Assembly (NCBI GenBank): GCA_021307315.1
Contig: JAJSPD010000026.1
Coordinates: 558,001-622,000 of the forward strand
DNA from: Bisporella sp. PMI_857
Taxonomy: Eukaryota; Ascomycota; Leotiomycetes; Helotiales; Helotiaceae
Direction of reading: 5' to 3'
Length of the DNA stretch: 64,000 nt
In this document: positions 21,220 through 30,870 of the stretch, one piece after another
How the letters are laid out: each line of letters begins with the position of its first letter
How positions within the stretch are numbered: position 1 is the stretch's first letter
Position numbers and translations under genes: made by a program
Notes under the pieces: model-generated
The model's database searches: none
The model's input: only the letters and a program-made list of their open reading frames with translations
Told to the model about the DNA's origin: nothing

Positions 21220-23181
21220 CTACCACTCAAGTCTATCATCACACTTCAAGGTGACATCATATCGATCTTGACCTTCCCACACCTTCCTCGGCGAGTTGCA
21301 ACCTGCAACTATAGTTTTGAGATCGCTAATCATTGAACCGGGTCCACTGGCATACACTACTGTTGGACCACGAACTGTGTTTCCGACAAATTGATCGACC
21401 ATTTTCGGCAGATCCGGATGTGTATCCTGGCCTTCCCGTCCAATCTTTCTCACATCTAATGATCGGAGGCTCTTCAAGGACGCTGTTGATGATGGAACAA
21501 CCTCTTTGATTTCACTCTCACTCAACTCCTCTTTTTGGCCTACAAGCGACGGGGATGGTGTTGTGTTCTGCTCTCTCGTGACGTATATATGTATCGCTAC
21601 ATTGTGCGTCTTACTCGCTCCTCGGATCATTTCGAGTTCTGGCTTTATCCAATTAATATCATTTGACCTGCGGATTGCCCATATCAATTCGATCTTCCGA
21701 TCTCTGGAGATTGGTTGCCTAACTAGGCTTAGTAAAACAGGCAGAACATATGTGATGCCTGTTCCACCTGCGACGCAAAGTACATTTACATCTGGTGTCA
21801 TATTTTCCGCGATGCAATCTCCGTAATGGCCAGACAGAATAATAGACGTGGTCGTCTCCAGCCCTTCGGATATTTTCCTGGCCGCCAGGTCTGCAACTTT
21901 CTTGGTCTCACCCTTCTTCGCCCGAAAGACGTACGAGTGTGCAACTTCTCCCCCACTGAGCTCTGGCAGATTGAGGGGTGTGAAAGGGTGGGACTGCCAA
22001 ATGCTGCACTCAGTGAAGCATAGGTAAAAGTGTTGTCCGATATTCCATGGGTCTTGGGAATGTTTAAAGTCTAAACGTACGACATCACCGTTTTCAGCAT
22101 CCGGAAAATGCATTAAGGATGCTTCTGCAGCTTTGAATCCCATAGAACCGCTTGGCAAGTATTGGTAGTGCACAAGCGCAGACCGTACTAGTCTAATGGC
22201 TCGGTCTGCAAACCAGATGAGCAGCGATGGCAATAGAAAGCAGTGAAGTTGCGCCCAATGCCCCCAGCATGCGCCAATGTATACCATGGCCAAAACATAA
22301 TGCATTTTGCGGAATGCCTCGTAACCTGTTGCTCGAATTCCCCACGGCGTGCTCAGGACGAAGATAAAGAGTAACAGCAGTGTTGCGACAATGCCCCAAA
22401 TCATATAGGTTTGAGAGAACATATCCAAAGCAGTAGAAGGCTGAGGCTGATACAGCTTAACATAGATTATTGTCCAGCCGATAGTGTGAAAGACACCTTG
22501 GAGGACGATAATATAGCCCAGCCATCGGTGCAAGAAGTTGAAACGCTGATATGGGATGCCAGTGAGGACAGACAGTATTGACTCACGACTGGACAGCATG
22601 ATTGAAAGTGGTGTGAGCGCATATGCAAAGACCCCGATTCTGTCGGACCATGGACCTAAGCTTGACCTGGTGCGGTAAGAACCAGGCGAAGCTTTCACCG
22701 GAGTCTTCCATACCTTCCAAGGAATTGCGACAAAGCTGAATACGACGAAGTATGTGAATATCAACGCAAGAACGAGCACTTGGAGCCGAGTTGTCCGTCC
22801 AAAGATAGGGCGTATCGAGTCAGGAAGCAGATATGAGCGGATGTATGACGCGATTGTCCTCCTCGAGCGAGATTCTTGACTCCTTGCTTCTGCAGCTTTC
22901 TCGCTGTCTAAGTACGTGACTTCGCAGGCTCGAGGCGAACGCCACACACGGCGACCGATAGCCCATAGAAACAAGACTCCTCCGATTATGGACCAAAAGA
23001 TTCCGGAGTAGAGCATGCTGTGATCGTGATTCTGATAGATGACATCCATGTATTCACATGTCCCCGAATCCATTGTTGTACACGGCATCGCTACGGTCCC
23101 ATATCCCCAGTGGGTTACCATATATGACCCTTCGCTCATGTCGCTCATGCGAGCAATCAGTGAGTGTTTGATATAGTCCAT
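21220..23181 (-). CDS. ferric/cupric reductase, FRE/NOX family
   Basis: Single exon, 653 aa from the preferred start 'MDYIKHSLIARM' at 23181; an ATG at 23256 is in frame. Membrane flavocytochrome moving electrons from NADPH through FAD and two hemes to extracellular Fe(III) or Cu(II). An N-terminal extracellular segment with several Cys/His precedes about seven helices. The ferric-reductase transmembrane domain has the paired heme-His helices 'FLHRWLGYIIVLQGVFHTIGW' and 'FRKMHYVLAMVYIGACWGHW'. The FAD-binding 'HPFTPLN' motif, the NADPH-binding 'VAGGTGITYVLPVL' motif and a terminal 'CDDRLEW' follow. The gene is head-to-head with a Ctr copper transporter, which suggests copper (or copper plus iron) reduction as its job. 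Confidence 0.93.
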   Translation of the reverse strand: MDYIKHSLIARMSDMSEGSYMVTHWGYGTVAMPCTTMDSGTCEYMDVIYQNHDHSMLYSGIFWSIIGGVLFLWAIGRRVWRSPRACEVTYLDSEKAAEARSQESRSRRTIASYIRSYLLPDSIRPIFGRTTRLQVLVLALIFTYFVVFSFVAIPWKVWKTPVKASPGSYRTRSSLGPWSDRIGVFAYALTPLSIMLSSRESILSVLTGIPYQRFNFLHRWLGYIIVLQGVFHTIGWTIIYVKLYQPQPSTALDMFSQTYMIWGIVATLLLLFIFVLSTPWGIRATGYEAFRKMHYVLAMVYIGACWGHWAQLHCFLLPSLLIWFADRAIRLVRSALVHYQYLPSGSMGFKAAEASLMHFPDAENGDVVRLDFKHSQDPWNIGQHFYLCFTECSIWQSHPFTPLNLPELSGGEVAHSYVFRAKKGETKKVADLAARKISEGLETTTSIILSGHYGDCIAENMTPDVNVLCVAGGTGITYVLPVLLSLVRQPISRDRKIELIWAIRRSNDINWIKPELEMIRGASKTHNVAIHIYVTREQNTTPSPSLVGQKEELSESEIKEVVPSSTASLKSLRSLDVRKIGREGQDTHPDLPKMVDQFVGNTVRGPTVVYASGPGSMISDLKTIVAGCNSPRKVWEGQDRYDVTLKCDDRLEW

Positions 23182-23647
23182 CTTGGTGAGATAAAAGAAG
23201 AGAGTGTTGAGATGAATGCTCCTCTTCCGCAAAATCAGGAACACGAGGTTGGTCAATATTTCGCAGACAAGACTACTTGTATATCAACAGGCAGTGCCAT
23301 GACTCTGGGCTCATTTGCAATGTGCCAGCAAAGTCAAGAAGATTACGAACTTCCCTAGCCACTTAGTGGGGGAAGGTTGATCATCGGGTTTTGATATTTG
23401 GTATAAAGTGGGGCCAAAATTGGGAACAGCGTCCACTTTTGAAGGTCTGTCCCTGCAAAACATGCTCAATTCCTCTCATTTTCTCCATTTATTCACCTTG
23501 GCACGGTCCTTGGCAAGCAGGTACATCAAAATCTGCATGCACATATACTTGAGCTTTTGGCAATGGATGAGCGATTATTTAGAAGAGCGCTGGATACCTC
23601 AATACAATATAATTGTGCTGAGATTGCAAATTACATTTCTCCCTATA
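23182..23647. promoter_or_regulatory. shared divergent promoter of reductase and Ctr transporter
   Basis: About 466 bp separates the two start codons. I looked for exact Mac1-type (TTTGCTCA) copper elements and saw none. Near-matches such as 'gctcatttgcaatg' (about 23307) are too weak to call. The part near 23480-23640 is CT- and AT-rich, as expected for the Ctr core promoter. Confidence 0.5.
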
Positions 23648-24355
23648 ATGGATATGGATATGGGCTCAACAAGCAACGACTGCAAAGTTTCTGTATGCAC
23701 CAATCTTGGTGCCATATCGACAATGTAGACTAATGAAGAAAATAGATGCTTTGGAACTGGAACACCATAGATGCATGTATGTTCTTCAAGATTGGAACGT
23801 AATCCATGTGGAAGGGCGACGAACAGCTAACGTAAGCCAGGCTTTTTGTCGTCCTCATGGCAGATCACCAGCAGAGGTACATTCGCTGTGACGTGCATAG
23901 TGAGTAGCATCTTGAAATTCCAAATGATGTTTGCACTTCCTTTTTTTAAAGCGTATTGCTTACTCGTTGATCAGGGGGTTGTTCTCCTCGTGGTCTTGAT
24001 GGAGTTCCTTAGACGTATTGCGAAAGAGTACGATAATCTGATCTTGCGCCAATTCCAACGACACGTCGAAGCTCAATCGCTGCTGCATAAAATCGAAATC
24101 GAAAGCTCTTGTTGCTTGACCAGTTCAAATGCCGATAAGCGGGTCGCGATTTTTCGTCCAACACCTTTGCAACAACTGACTCGAGCCGTCATACACGCTG
24201 TTGGGTTTGGGGTAGGATATATCGTCATGCTGCTAGCTATGTACTTTAATGGCTATATTATTATTTCGATATTTATTGGAGCTGGAATAGGAAAGTACGT
24301 GTGCGATTGGACTGCGACGGCTGTTGAGATTAGAAGTCCGGATTCCTGCCGTTAA
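23648..24355 (+). CDS. Ctr-family high-affinity copper transporter
   Basis: Four exons, 23648-23692, 23746-23776, 23841-23899 and 23975-24355, give 171 aa. Ctr proteins are homotrimeric channels importing Cu(I). The N-terminus is Met-rich (M1, M3, M5 in 'MDMDMGSTS'). Helix 1 contains 'GTFAVTCIGVVLLVVLMEFLRR' (about 38-59). After a variable cytosolic loop come helix 2 with the essential M-x3-M at M130/M134 ('YIVMLLAMYFNGY') and helix 3 with G-x3-G at G147/G151 ('FIGAGIG'). The exon-junction reads 'CKVS' joined to 'MLWNWNTIDA', as in fungal Ctr4-type proteins. A C-terminal Cys is present but no clear CxC. It is divergently placed against the ferric/cupric reductase, so coordinate expression under copper limitation is inferred. 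Confidence 0.92.
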
Positions 24356-24744
24356 ATGCATATGTTTACAGCTCCACTCTAGGAAGGGCCGCAAAGATCT
24401 TGAAGCATCTGATAAAAACTTTCCTGTTCAAAAACGTTCTTAGCATAAATTATGATCCAATAGCTTGGCATATACGTCCTTTATTTCCTGATAAGTAGAA
24501 GAGTACTAGAGTATTCTACGTTAGGTAGGTGCTTGTTTATTGGATGCTTGGCGGCATGTTATTCCAGTATTATTGACAGCAGTGAGCTTGCAAACGTAAG
24601 GTAAAAGCCCAGGAGCTTATTTTTCATATTAAAAACGGCATTAAAAATCTATATCATAAACTGCCTTGACAGATATATAAACAGTAAAACCATTTTATTG
24701 TAATAGTACGAAATTCCTTCGCCTCTAAAATCCTCCGGCTTCTA
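24356..24744. other. intergenic region
   Basis: AT-rich spacer between the convergent Ctr gene and glycosyltransferase pseudogene. Nothing recognised. Confidence 0.5.
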
Positions 24745-26292
24745 TTAATTCAAGATTTTATCTGCGCTACTCTTCGTTCCCTTGTACCTCTTCATCGTCT
24801 CTCCAAGTTCCCTTGCCCTCGTTGTAAGCTCACTCCCATGACTCTTGACATCGGCAACAGCTGTTACCAGCGCTGCTCCTGCCTCCTCACCATCTATAAA
24901 AGGTGCTGACTTCTTGCTGCTCCAGATCCCAATACCTAATGACTCAATCCTGGCAGCAAAATCATGCGTATCAAATAAATATGGTAATATAACCTGTGGA
25001 ACACCAGTCCTAAAGATATCAGCTCAGTTGACTTTGTTCGATTATGCCGACTTACTTTTGTACATTCATAATATGAGTTCGCTCCACCACTATGCACGCT
25101 GACTGCTATATGTCCACTACGCAAGGGCTGATTGGGCTCAGTCTTTAACCAGTCCACGATTTTCATCTGCTCAGCCTCGATCTGGTCTATGAGAATGTGG
25201 TTAACCATATTTCGGTCCCCATCACTCAAGAATTTCAACTTCCAGACTTGCGCGTCCTAATCGTTTTGTTTGTCAAGCAGTATCCGAATAGCCATGGCTG
25301 TTTTTTTCGATGATTCTATGTTCATCTTATAATTACTGCCCAGATTGATAAGGATGGTGGTTTTACCCTTTAGCTAGTTTTCTAACTTAGGGTTCGAGTC
25401 GTATAGCGATAAAGATGGGAGAAGAATTGGGTCACATGCCGTCACATTCCCCGGAATGTATGGAAAGTAGCACTCTATGGCGGTTGCAATAAGGTAGTGG
25501 GATATCTTATCGATAGGCTGCAAGAAAGGAAATATACCTTTCATTCCTGCCGACTCCCGATGCTTCTGTACGTTCTTTACTTGGGGAAATATGACGGCAA
25601 TTATCAGACGTATAACGAGAAATATGTTCATTGGAATAGAGTACCATGGAATGGAAAACAGAAATCAAGAAATGCCCCTAAAAATCCAGTCAGTGTTGAT
25701 TTATAATTGCCACACCATTAACTCACGCTGGACTTCCCCATAGTCCATAACACCAGGGCTGCACAAATAAATGGTCTCCTTAAATGTACTGGGTGAGAGT
25801 ATCATCACATATTTTCTGTCCAAAGTTTTGCATGCATCCACACCATGGGGACAGAATTTGTCTACCACAATGATATCGGGGTGTACTTCTTCCGTAACTT
25901 CAACACACCTCTGGCAGCTTTGAACACGCTCCCGGACTTCCCAAACACAAACGAGTTTAGTGACATATGGATACATACGCAACGCTTCTTTGATACCATG
26001 CCCATGCATCAGCTCATACTGGTCAGCAAAATGTCTTGTAATTGCTTTGGTTATGGATGGACCGAGAATCACGGGAACCTGAGCGGCGGGTCGATACTGG
26101 CAAAGGACCGTAGAGGCCTGCGTTTAGTTCCACTGCACATTCGCTCACTGAGGATCCAAGTGTAACGCTACCTCCTGTGAAGGAAGCGATGCGAACCTCG
26201 TACCCCTGGAGCAGAAGTTCGTATGCGGTCGTAAAAACCACATTGACTTGGCCATATTCCGAGTTTGCGAAGAATAGCACTTTCTTGGCCAT
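24745..26292 (-). pseudogene. UDP-glycosyltransferase (GT1) pseudogene
   Basis: The N-terminus at 26292 reads 'MAKKVLFFANSEYGQVNVVF', the Rossmann start of fungal GT1 enzymes that glycosylate sterols or small molecules. A plausible intron leads to 'VPVILGPSITKAITRHFADQYE'. The C-terminal donor-binding part is well kept: 'HIAVSVHSGGANSYYECTK', an intron, then 'TGVPQVILPYLFDTHDFAARIESLG' and a natural TAA at 24745-24747. Two in-frame TAG codons interrupt the middle (25374-25376 within 'NPKLEN*LKGKTTIL', and 25257-25259 within 'DKQND*DAQVW'). Around 25650-25720 the frames do not connect through any good intron. A functional product is therefore unlikely. Well-preserved splice sites suggest recent loss. 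Confidence 0.8.
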
Positions 26293-26496
26293 GCTTGTTC
26301 CGTCTACTCGTTTTGGATAAAATACCTACGATGGAATGGTTTTAATTTTTGCTGGGAGTATAGCCTTTCTTTTTTACTGTGCCGCAAAAGCTTCGAAAAG
26401 TCCATACAAGTGGGTCTAACATATATTGTACTTTTGAGCTGACGAACGCACTGGCCACTCCTAAGTAGCGATAGTCCTGTATCTTAACTAAAGGTA
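26293..26496. other. short upstream spacer
   Basis: Upstream of the glycosyltransferase pseudogene and ending at the MITE target-site TA (26495-26496). No feature recognised. Confidence 0.4.
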
Positions 26497-26972
26497 CAGT
26501 CCCCGGCAGTAAAAAAGGGCCCAACTCTTGTTTTACGCCAAAAGTTACCAACTTTTTAGTTATATATTTGATATTTGCTATAAAGTTTTTTTTTTATAAG
26601 TTAGAAATATAAAGTATAAAAAGGAGTTCAATTAGAATTTAGTGTTTTTATATTTAAATTTTTAGTTTATTATATTCAAATTTTGTGTTGATTTTAAAGG
26701 ATACATAAAATTTTGGATTTTACAGCAAAAATAAGCGAAATTCAACATAAGTTTTAAACTTTTAATATTTTTGTAAAATTAAACTTATATTTTTAATGTT
26801 GATAATAATTTCTATTAGCAACAACATCGATTTAAATAAAAACCTATTAGGAATTTTAAATTTAAACTGTTTCATTTTATAAATTCGGAAATATTTAAGT
26901 TTCAAAAGTAAGCAATACCAGGGTTTAAGCGGGTACGCCAAGGATTGGGCCCTTATTTACTGTCTAGTACTG
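26497..26972. mobile_element. Fot1/pogo-type MITE, 476 bp
   Basis: The ends are terminal inverted repeats. The left starts CAGTCCCCGGCAGTAAAAAA followed by GGGCCCAA. The right end, reverse-complemented, starts CAGTACTAGACAGTAAATAA followed by GGGCCCAA. The element is flanked by TA on both sides (26495-26496 and 26973-26974), the target-site duplication of Tc1/mariner-superfamily elements; CAGT ends are typical of Fot1/pogo. The interior is extremely AT-rich and has no transposase frame, so it is a non-autonomous copy, possibly aged by repeat-induced point mutation. Confidence 0.85.
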
Positions 26973-27799
26973 TAGTAGTACAAGCAATTGCCATCATATT
27001 AGTTATCCAAGGGAACAGAACTCGAGACTGAAATACATAATAGCGGGTTGGCATGACTACTACTGCTTGAATAATTGGTAGATTTGTAGTCGCGCATATA
27101 TTTCCACAACATTTTCCGAAACCTTTATTACTAGGGTTAAGAACGCCATCTTCTGAAGATCTAAGAATATAGAGTCAGGGGAAGGTAGCTATTCAGTTCA
27201 GTGCATACATTCAGCTGATTTTTATCCCCTGGTATCTAGATTGTCTTTCATTTGTGCTACTGAGCTTCGGCAATTGTATTGGCCTAGATGCTTATGTAGA
27301 AAGAAACACTAAGAGGCTATCATTATGTGCTTTATCTGTATGTTACCCTATTTATATTAACATACTGTAAAGCCTTCCTGTCTAATTCAATGGACTCTAA
27401 CCTTAATGAATATACTTGTTAATACCTTGGCCTATTTTCGTTTAGTGGTGCACAAGATCTCGCTTATTTAAGGAGAAGCGAACCTGTTTTTCGATTTAAT
27501 ATGTAAGGTTCCTTACTAATAAAAGAACGGCTTATAGTGTAACATAAATAACCCTCGTTATCCCAAATAAATCATTATCTTTAAGTTGTACAGTTCCTTC
27601 TAAAATAATACTCTGTAGCTTTTATATGCGATCATATGTATTAGATATAGTTTCTTTCTAGCTAAATTTCGTCAAATCGCCACAGATCACGCATTCCGCT
27701 CACGTGACCCAAAGCTGAGAAATCATTGCCTCCCTCCACTTTTATGTTCGCACTTGTAAATTTTTGCTGCGACGAATACTGGTTTTTTTTACTGTCACA
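26973..27799. other. AT-rich intergenic region
   Basis: About 0.8 kb, low GC, no coding signal. Contains the promoter of the following MFS gene. Confidence 0.45.
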
Positions 27800-29377
27800 A
27801 TGGAAGAAACACAGCCTTTGCTAGCTCAGGCCCACGCTCCTCAAGTTGGTCATGCAGACCGGCCGCTGGTTGACTTCGATCCAGCCGGTGATCCTGACAA
27901 TCCGCTTGAGTGGCAAAATACATATAAGCGGGGGGTGATTCTATTGCTTGCTTTCATGGCTTTCACGGTGTACCTTGACCCCACCCACTGCAGATTTTCG
28001 ACGCATAGCTAATATTTGACTCAGGACCTTTACTTGCATTGGTATTGTACCTGTTGCCGAGCAGATCGCACTTGATCTAGAGGGGAAAGAGAGCAAATCT
28101 GCAAGTATTCTGGTCGTCACTGTCTGGGAATTGGGAGAAGCTGCTGGACCGCTTCTCATTGCACCACTTTCTGAGATCTACGGCCGCTACCCCGTCTTTA
28201 ATTTCGTCAATCTCTTTTTCATATTAGGCGTAGTTCTTTCGGCGTGCAGTCAGACAACGAATCTGCTCATCTTCTCCCGCTTTATCACTGGACTCGCGGT
28301 AGCATCGAATGTGCTTAACCCTTCAATTGTCGGCGATATATTCCCATCTGAATCTCGAGGCTCAGCAATGTCACTAATCATGCTTGCACCTCTTCTTGGA
28401 GGCGCTATTGGACCAGCGATCAGTGGAGCTATTGCTGAGAGCATGGGTTGGCGAACGATTCTCTGGATAAGTGCAGCTATGGCCACCGTTTGTGAAATAC
28501 TATTCTTCACTCTATTTCGTGAAACGTACAAGGTTCCCATCTTGCAGCGTAAAGCGGCTAGGTTGCGTAAAGAGTCACAAGATGAATCATTCAAATGTGC
28601 ATGGGATACAGAAGTATCAGGCATGAATGGGTCTTGGTGGTCAGCATTGCGCCTCTCCATCAAAGTTCCGATCACTATTCTACTGGATTCGACAGTACTT
28701 CAGATTATGTCGTTCTATGGCGCCTTTGTGTTCGCCTTCTATTATATCTTGGCAACAACCCTGCCAACTATATTACGGGAGAACTATGGTTTTACCCCAT
28801 CAATGATAGGCTCCTCTTTTTTGTGTTTCAGTAAGAATCGCATCGCTTAATATTCAAGACTACGTTGCTAATACGTGTAGGTATTGGAGCAACTGCTGGA
28901 ATTATTTTGAACAACATGTTTCTCGATAAGATATACATTAATATGGGAAAGTCTCGAGGAAGAGGAGCTCAGCCCGAGTATCGACTACCGCTTTCAGTCT
29001 GCGGTGCTATTGTCATGCCACTCGTTGTAGCACTTTACGGATGTGTACCATCTATACACGGCCCGATTTATCTAATGTTGCTGTCGGTCTCTTTACTTGG
29101 ACTCGTTATGATGACGATTTTTGTTCCGCTATCCTCATATATAGTAGATGCTTTCGGGCTCCATTCCGCTTCTGCGATGACCATGATGCTGTTAAGTCGA
29201 TGCTTGGGTGGGACTTTACTACCACTAGCAGTTCCGGCCGTCACTATGGCTGTTGGGCTTGGATATGCCTTTTTGATATTGGCAGCTATTTGTGTCATTC
29301 TAATTCCTTTCCCCATGTTGATCATGCGTTATGGCAATCTGTGGCGTGAGCGATCTGTGTACTCAAGGACTGAATAA
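27800..29377 (+). CDS. MFS transporter, DHA1 drug:H+ antiporter type
   Basis: Three exons, 27800-27969, 28025-28830 and 28881-29377, give 490 aa. The N-terminal cytosolic segment contains 'DPDNPLEWQNTYKRG', the usual entry motif of fungal multidrug MFS proteins. Motif A-like 'APLSEIYGRYPVFN' lies between helices 2 and 3. 'SRFITGLAVASNVLNPSIVGDIF' precedes a motif-C-rich helix 5 ('APLLGGAIGPAISGAI'), which marks antiporters. The second half ends '...LSRCLGGTLLPLAVPAVTMAVGLGYAFLILAA'. It is likely a plasma-membrane exporter of toxic or secondary metabolites. It is intact between a dead glycosyltransferase and a dead polyketide synthase, so it may be the surviving exporter of a lost cluster or have been kept for general detoxification. 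Confidence 0.9.
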
Positions 29378-30870
29378 TGACGCTGGGATGGGTGGATGAA
29401 ACGTAAGAACCTAAACATGCGGACCTTAGGGAACGGAAAATACATTTTAAAACAGGAACTGAGTATCATACTCAATAGAAATAGATGGACGCAGCTTGCA
29501 TGTACACTGAGAACCATCACCTTGCTGTAGTGGCGGTGCACCAAGGTAGGATCTTTTTCAATGAGCGAACTTATAAATATTCACAACATCAGTCCCTCCC
29601 GCTAATCTTGAATTATTTTCAATTTCTTCCCTTATGTTCTCTCTTAGGTTTGATCAACATTTCGTTCCGCCACTGTAACTAATCCATTCTTATCCTAGCT
29701 TCAGCATTGATTTGTTGAATTGGATTAAATTGTTGTAGATGAATTAACTCTAGCTTTTACTAAGTTGTGGATAGGAGATTGCATTTACACACATATATGA
29801 CTAAGCAGAGACAAACTGGACATATTAGCTGAGTGGGTGGCCGAACCAAGATGTCTGTAGTAGCCATTATAGAGTTATTTGGTAAGTTGTTGAAGAAAGA
29901 CAAATAATTGACTGATTGCAGGTTGAGAACAAGAGAACGAGAGGAGAGCCTTTCTATTAATAATTCCTGAGGTGGTTCCCGTAGAGTTGTGCCGAATTCT
30001 GGATCTATCTCAGGCTCAATTTAACAGCATTGATATCCAATGTGATACTGTATTCTCTTGCATTGCGCTTCTAAGGACTCTAGCTCCATCGCACCCATTA
30101 ATCCCAGTTCGTATGGTAAAATCACAAAAGGGTTTAAGATAGGTCCTTGGTCTGATCTGAGTCATTTTTCACGTGGCTTCCAAGCGTTATTGGGATATCC
30201 GGTACGAACAACTTTGGACTACATGGGGTTAGTCCTACCAAGACCCTCTCCCCGAACTATCAAGACGGAGTATCTCGGTATGAGGAAGTCTGATTTACTA
30301 GCCTTTCAATATGACTGCAGATACCTTGTTTAAGTCCGCTGTGACAACCAATAAACCCCGACGATATAATTTTGGAGCCAAAAATTACATTGATCCAAAA
30401 CGAGGCCAAGTTCTATCTAAGTTAGAGGACTTGAAATCGCCCTATGGACGGGAAAGTATCCTCAAATAACGTCGCATTAGGGGTTGTGAAAATGGACGGC
30501 AAATTTACTCACAGTTGGACAACTCATCGTGTAAGCTATTGAGAATCTTTTCTGCCCGCCAAGGGAGAAGGATCTCAACTGTATGAGGATAAGGTCCACT
30601 TGTTGATTATAATTTTGCTGTGCCTTGGGTATATGCTATGCCTACAGTTCACAATTCATTGTCGAAAGTCTCCTTTGGTATTTATATCGTTTTAGTTAGG
30701 TCTTCTAAGCAGAAAGATAAAGCTTCCTATCAATAAGAGCAAGAAAAAACAACGATTGCCCTCAAACCCTAGGATATTGTAAATAGCCATACCTCTGCAC
30801 AAATGACCCAGATGACGAAAGCACATTTGGATGTCTCTGGGCGGCCAACACAGAAGCTCATATGTTTTGG
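29378..30870. other. intergenic region, possibly eroded sequence
   Basis: No supported gene. It may include unrecognisable upstream parts of the polyketide-synthase relic that begins near 30871, because the KS, AT and DH domains expected before it are absent. A 90-codon plus-strand open stretch at 30058-30333 matches nothing I know. Confidence 0.35.

Noticed and set aside
23307..23325. Mac1-type copper element in the reductase/Ctr promoter
   Set aside because: Only a partial match to TTTGCTCA was seen; not enough to call a site.
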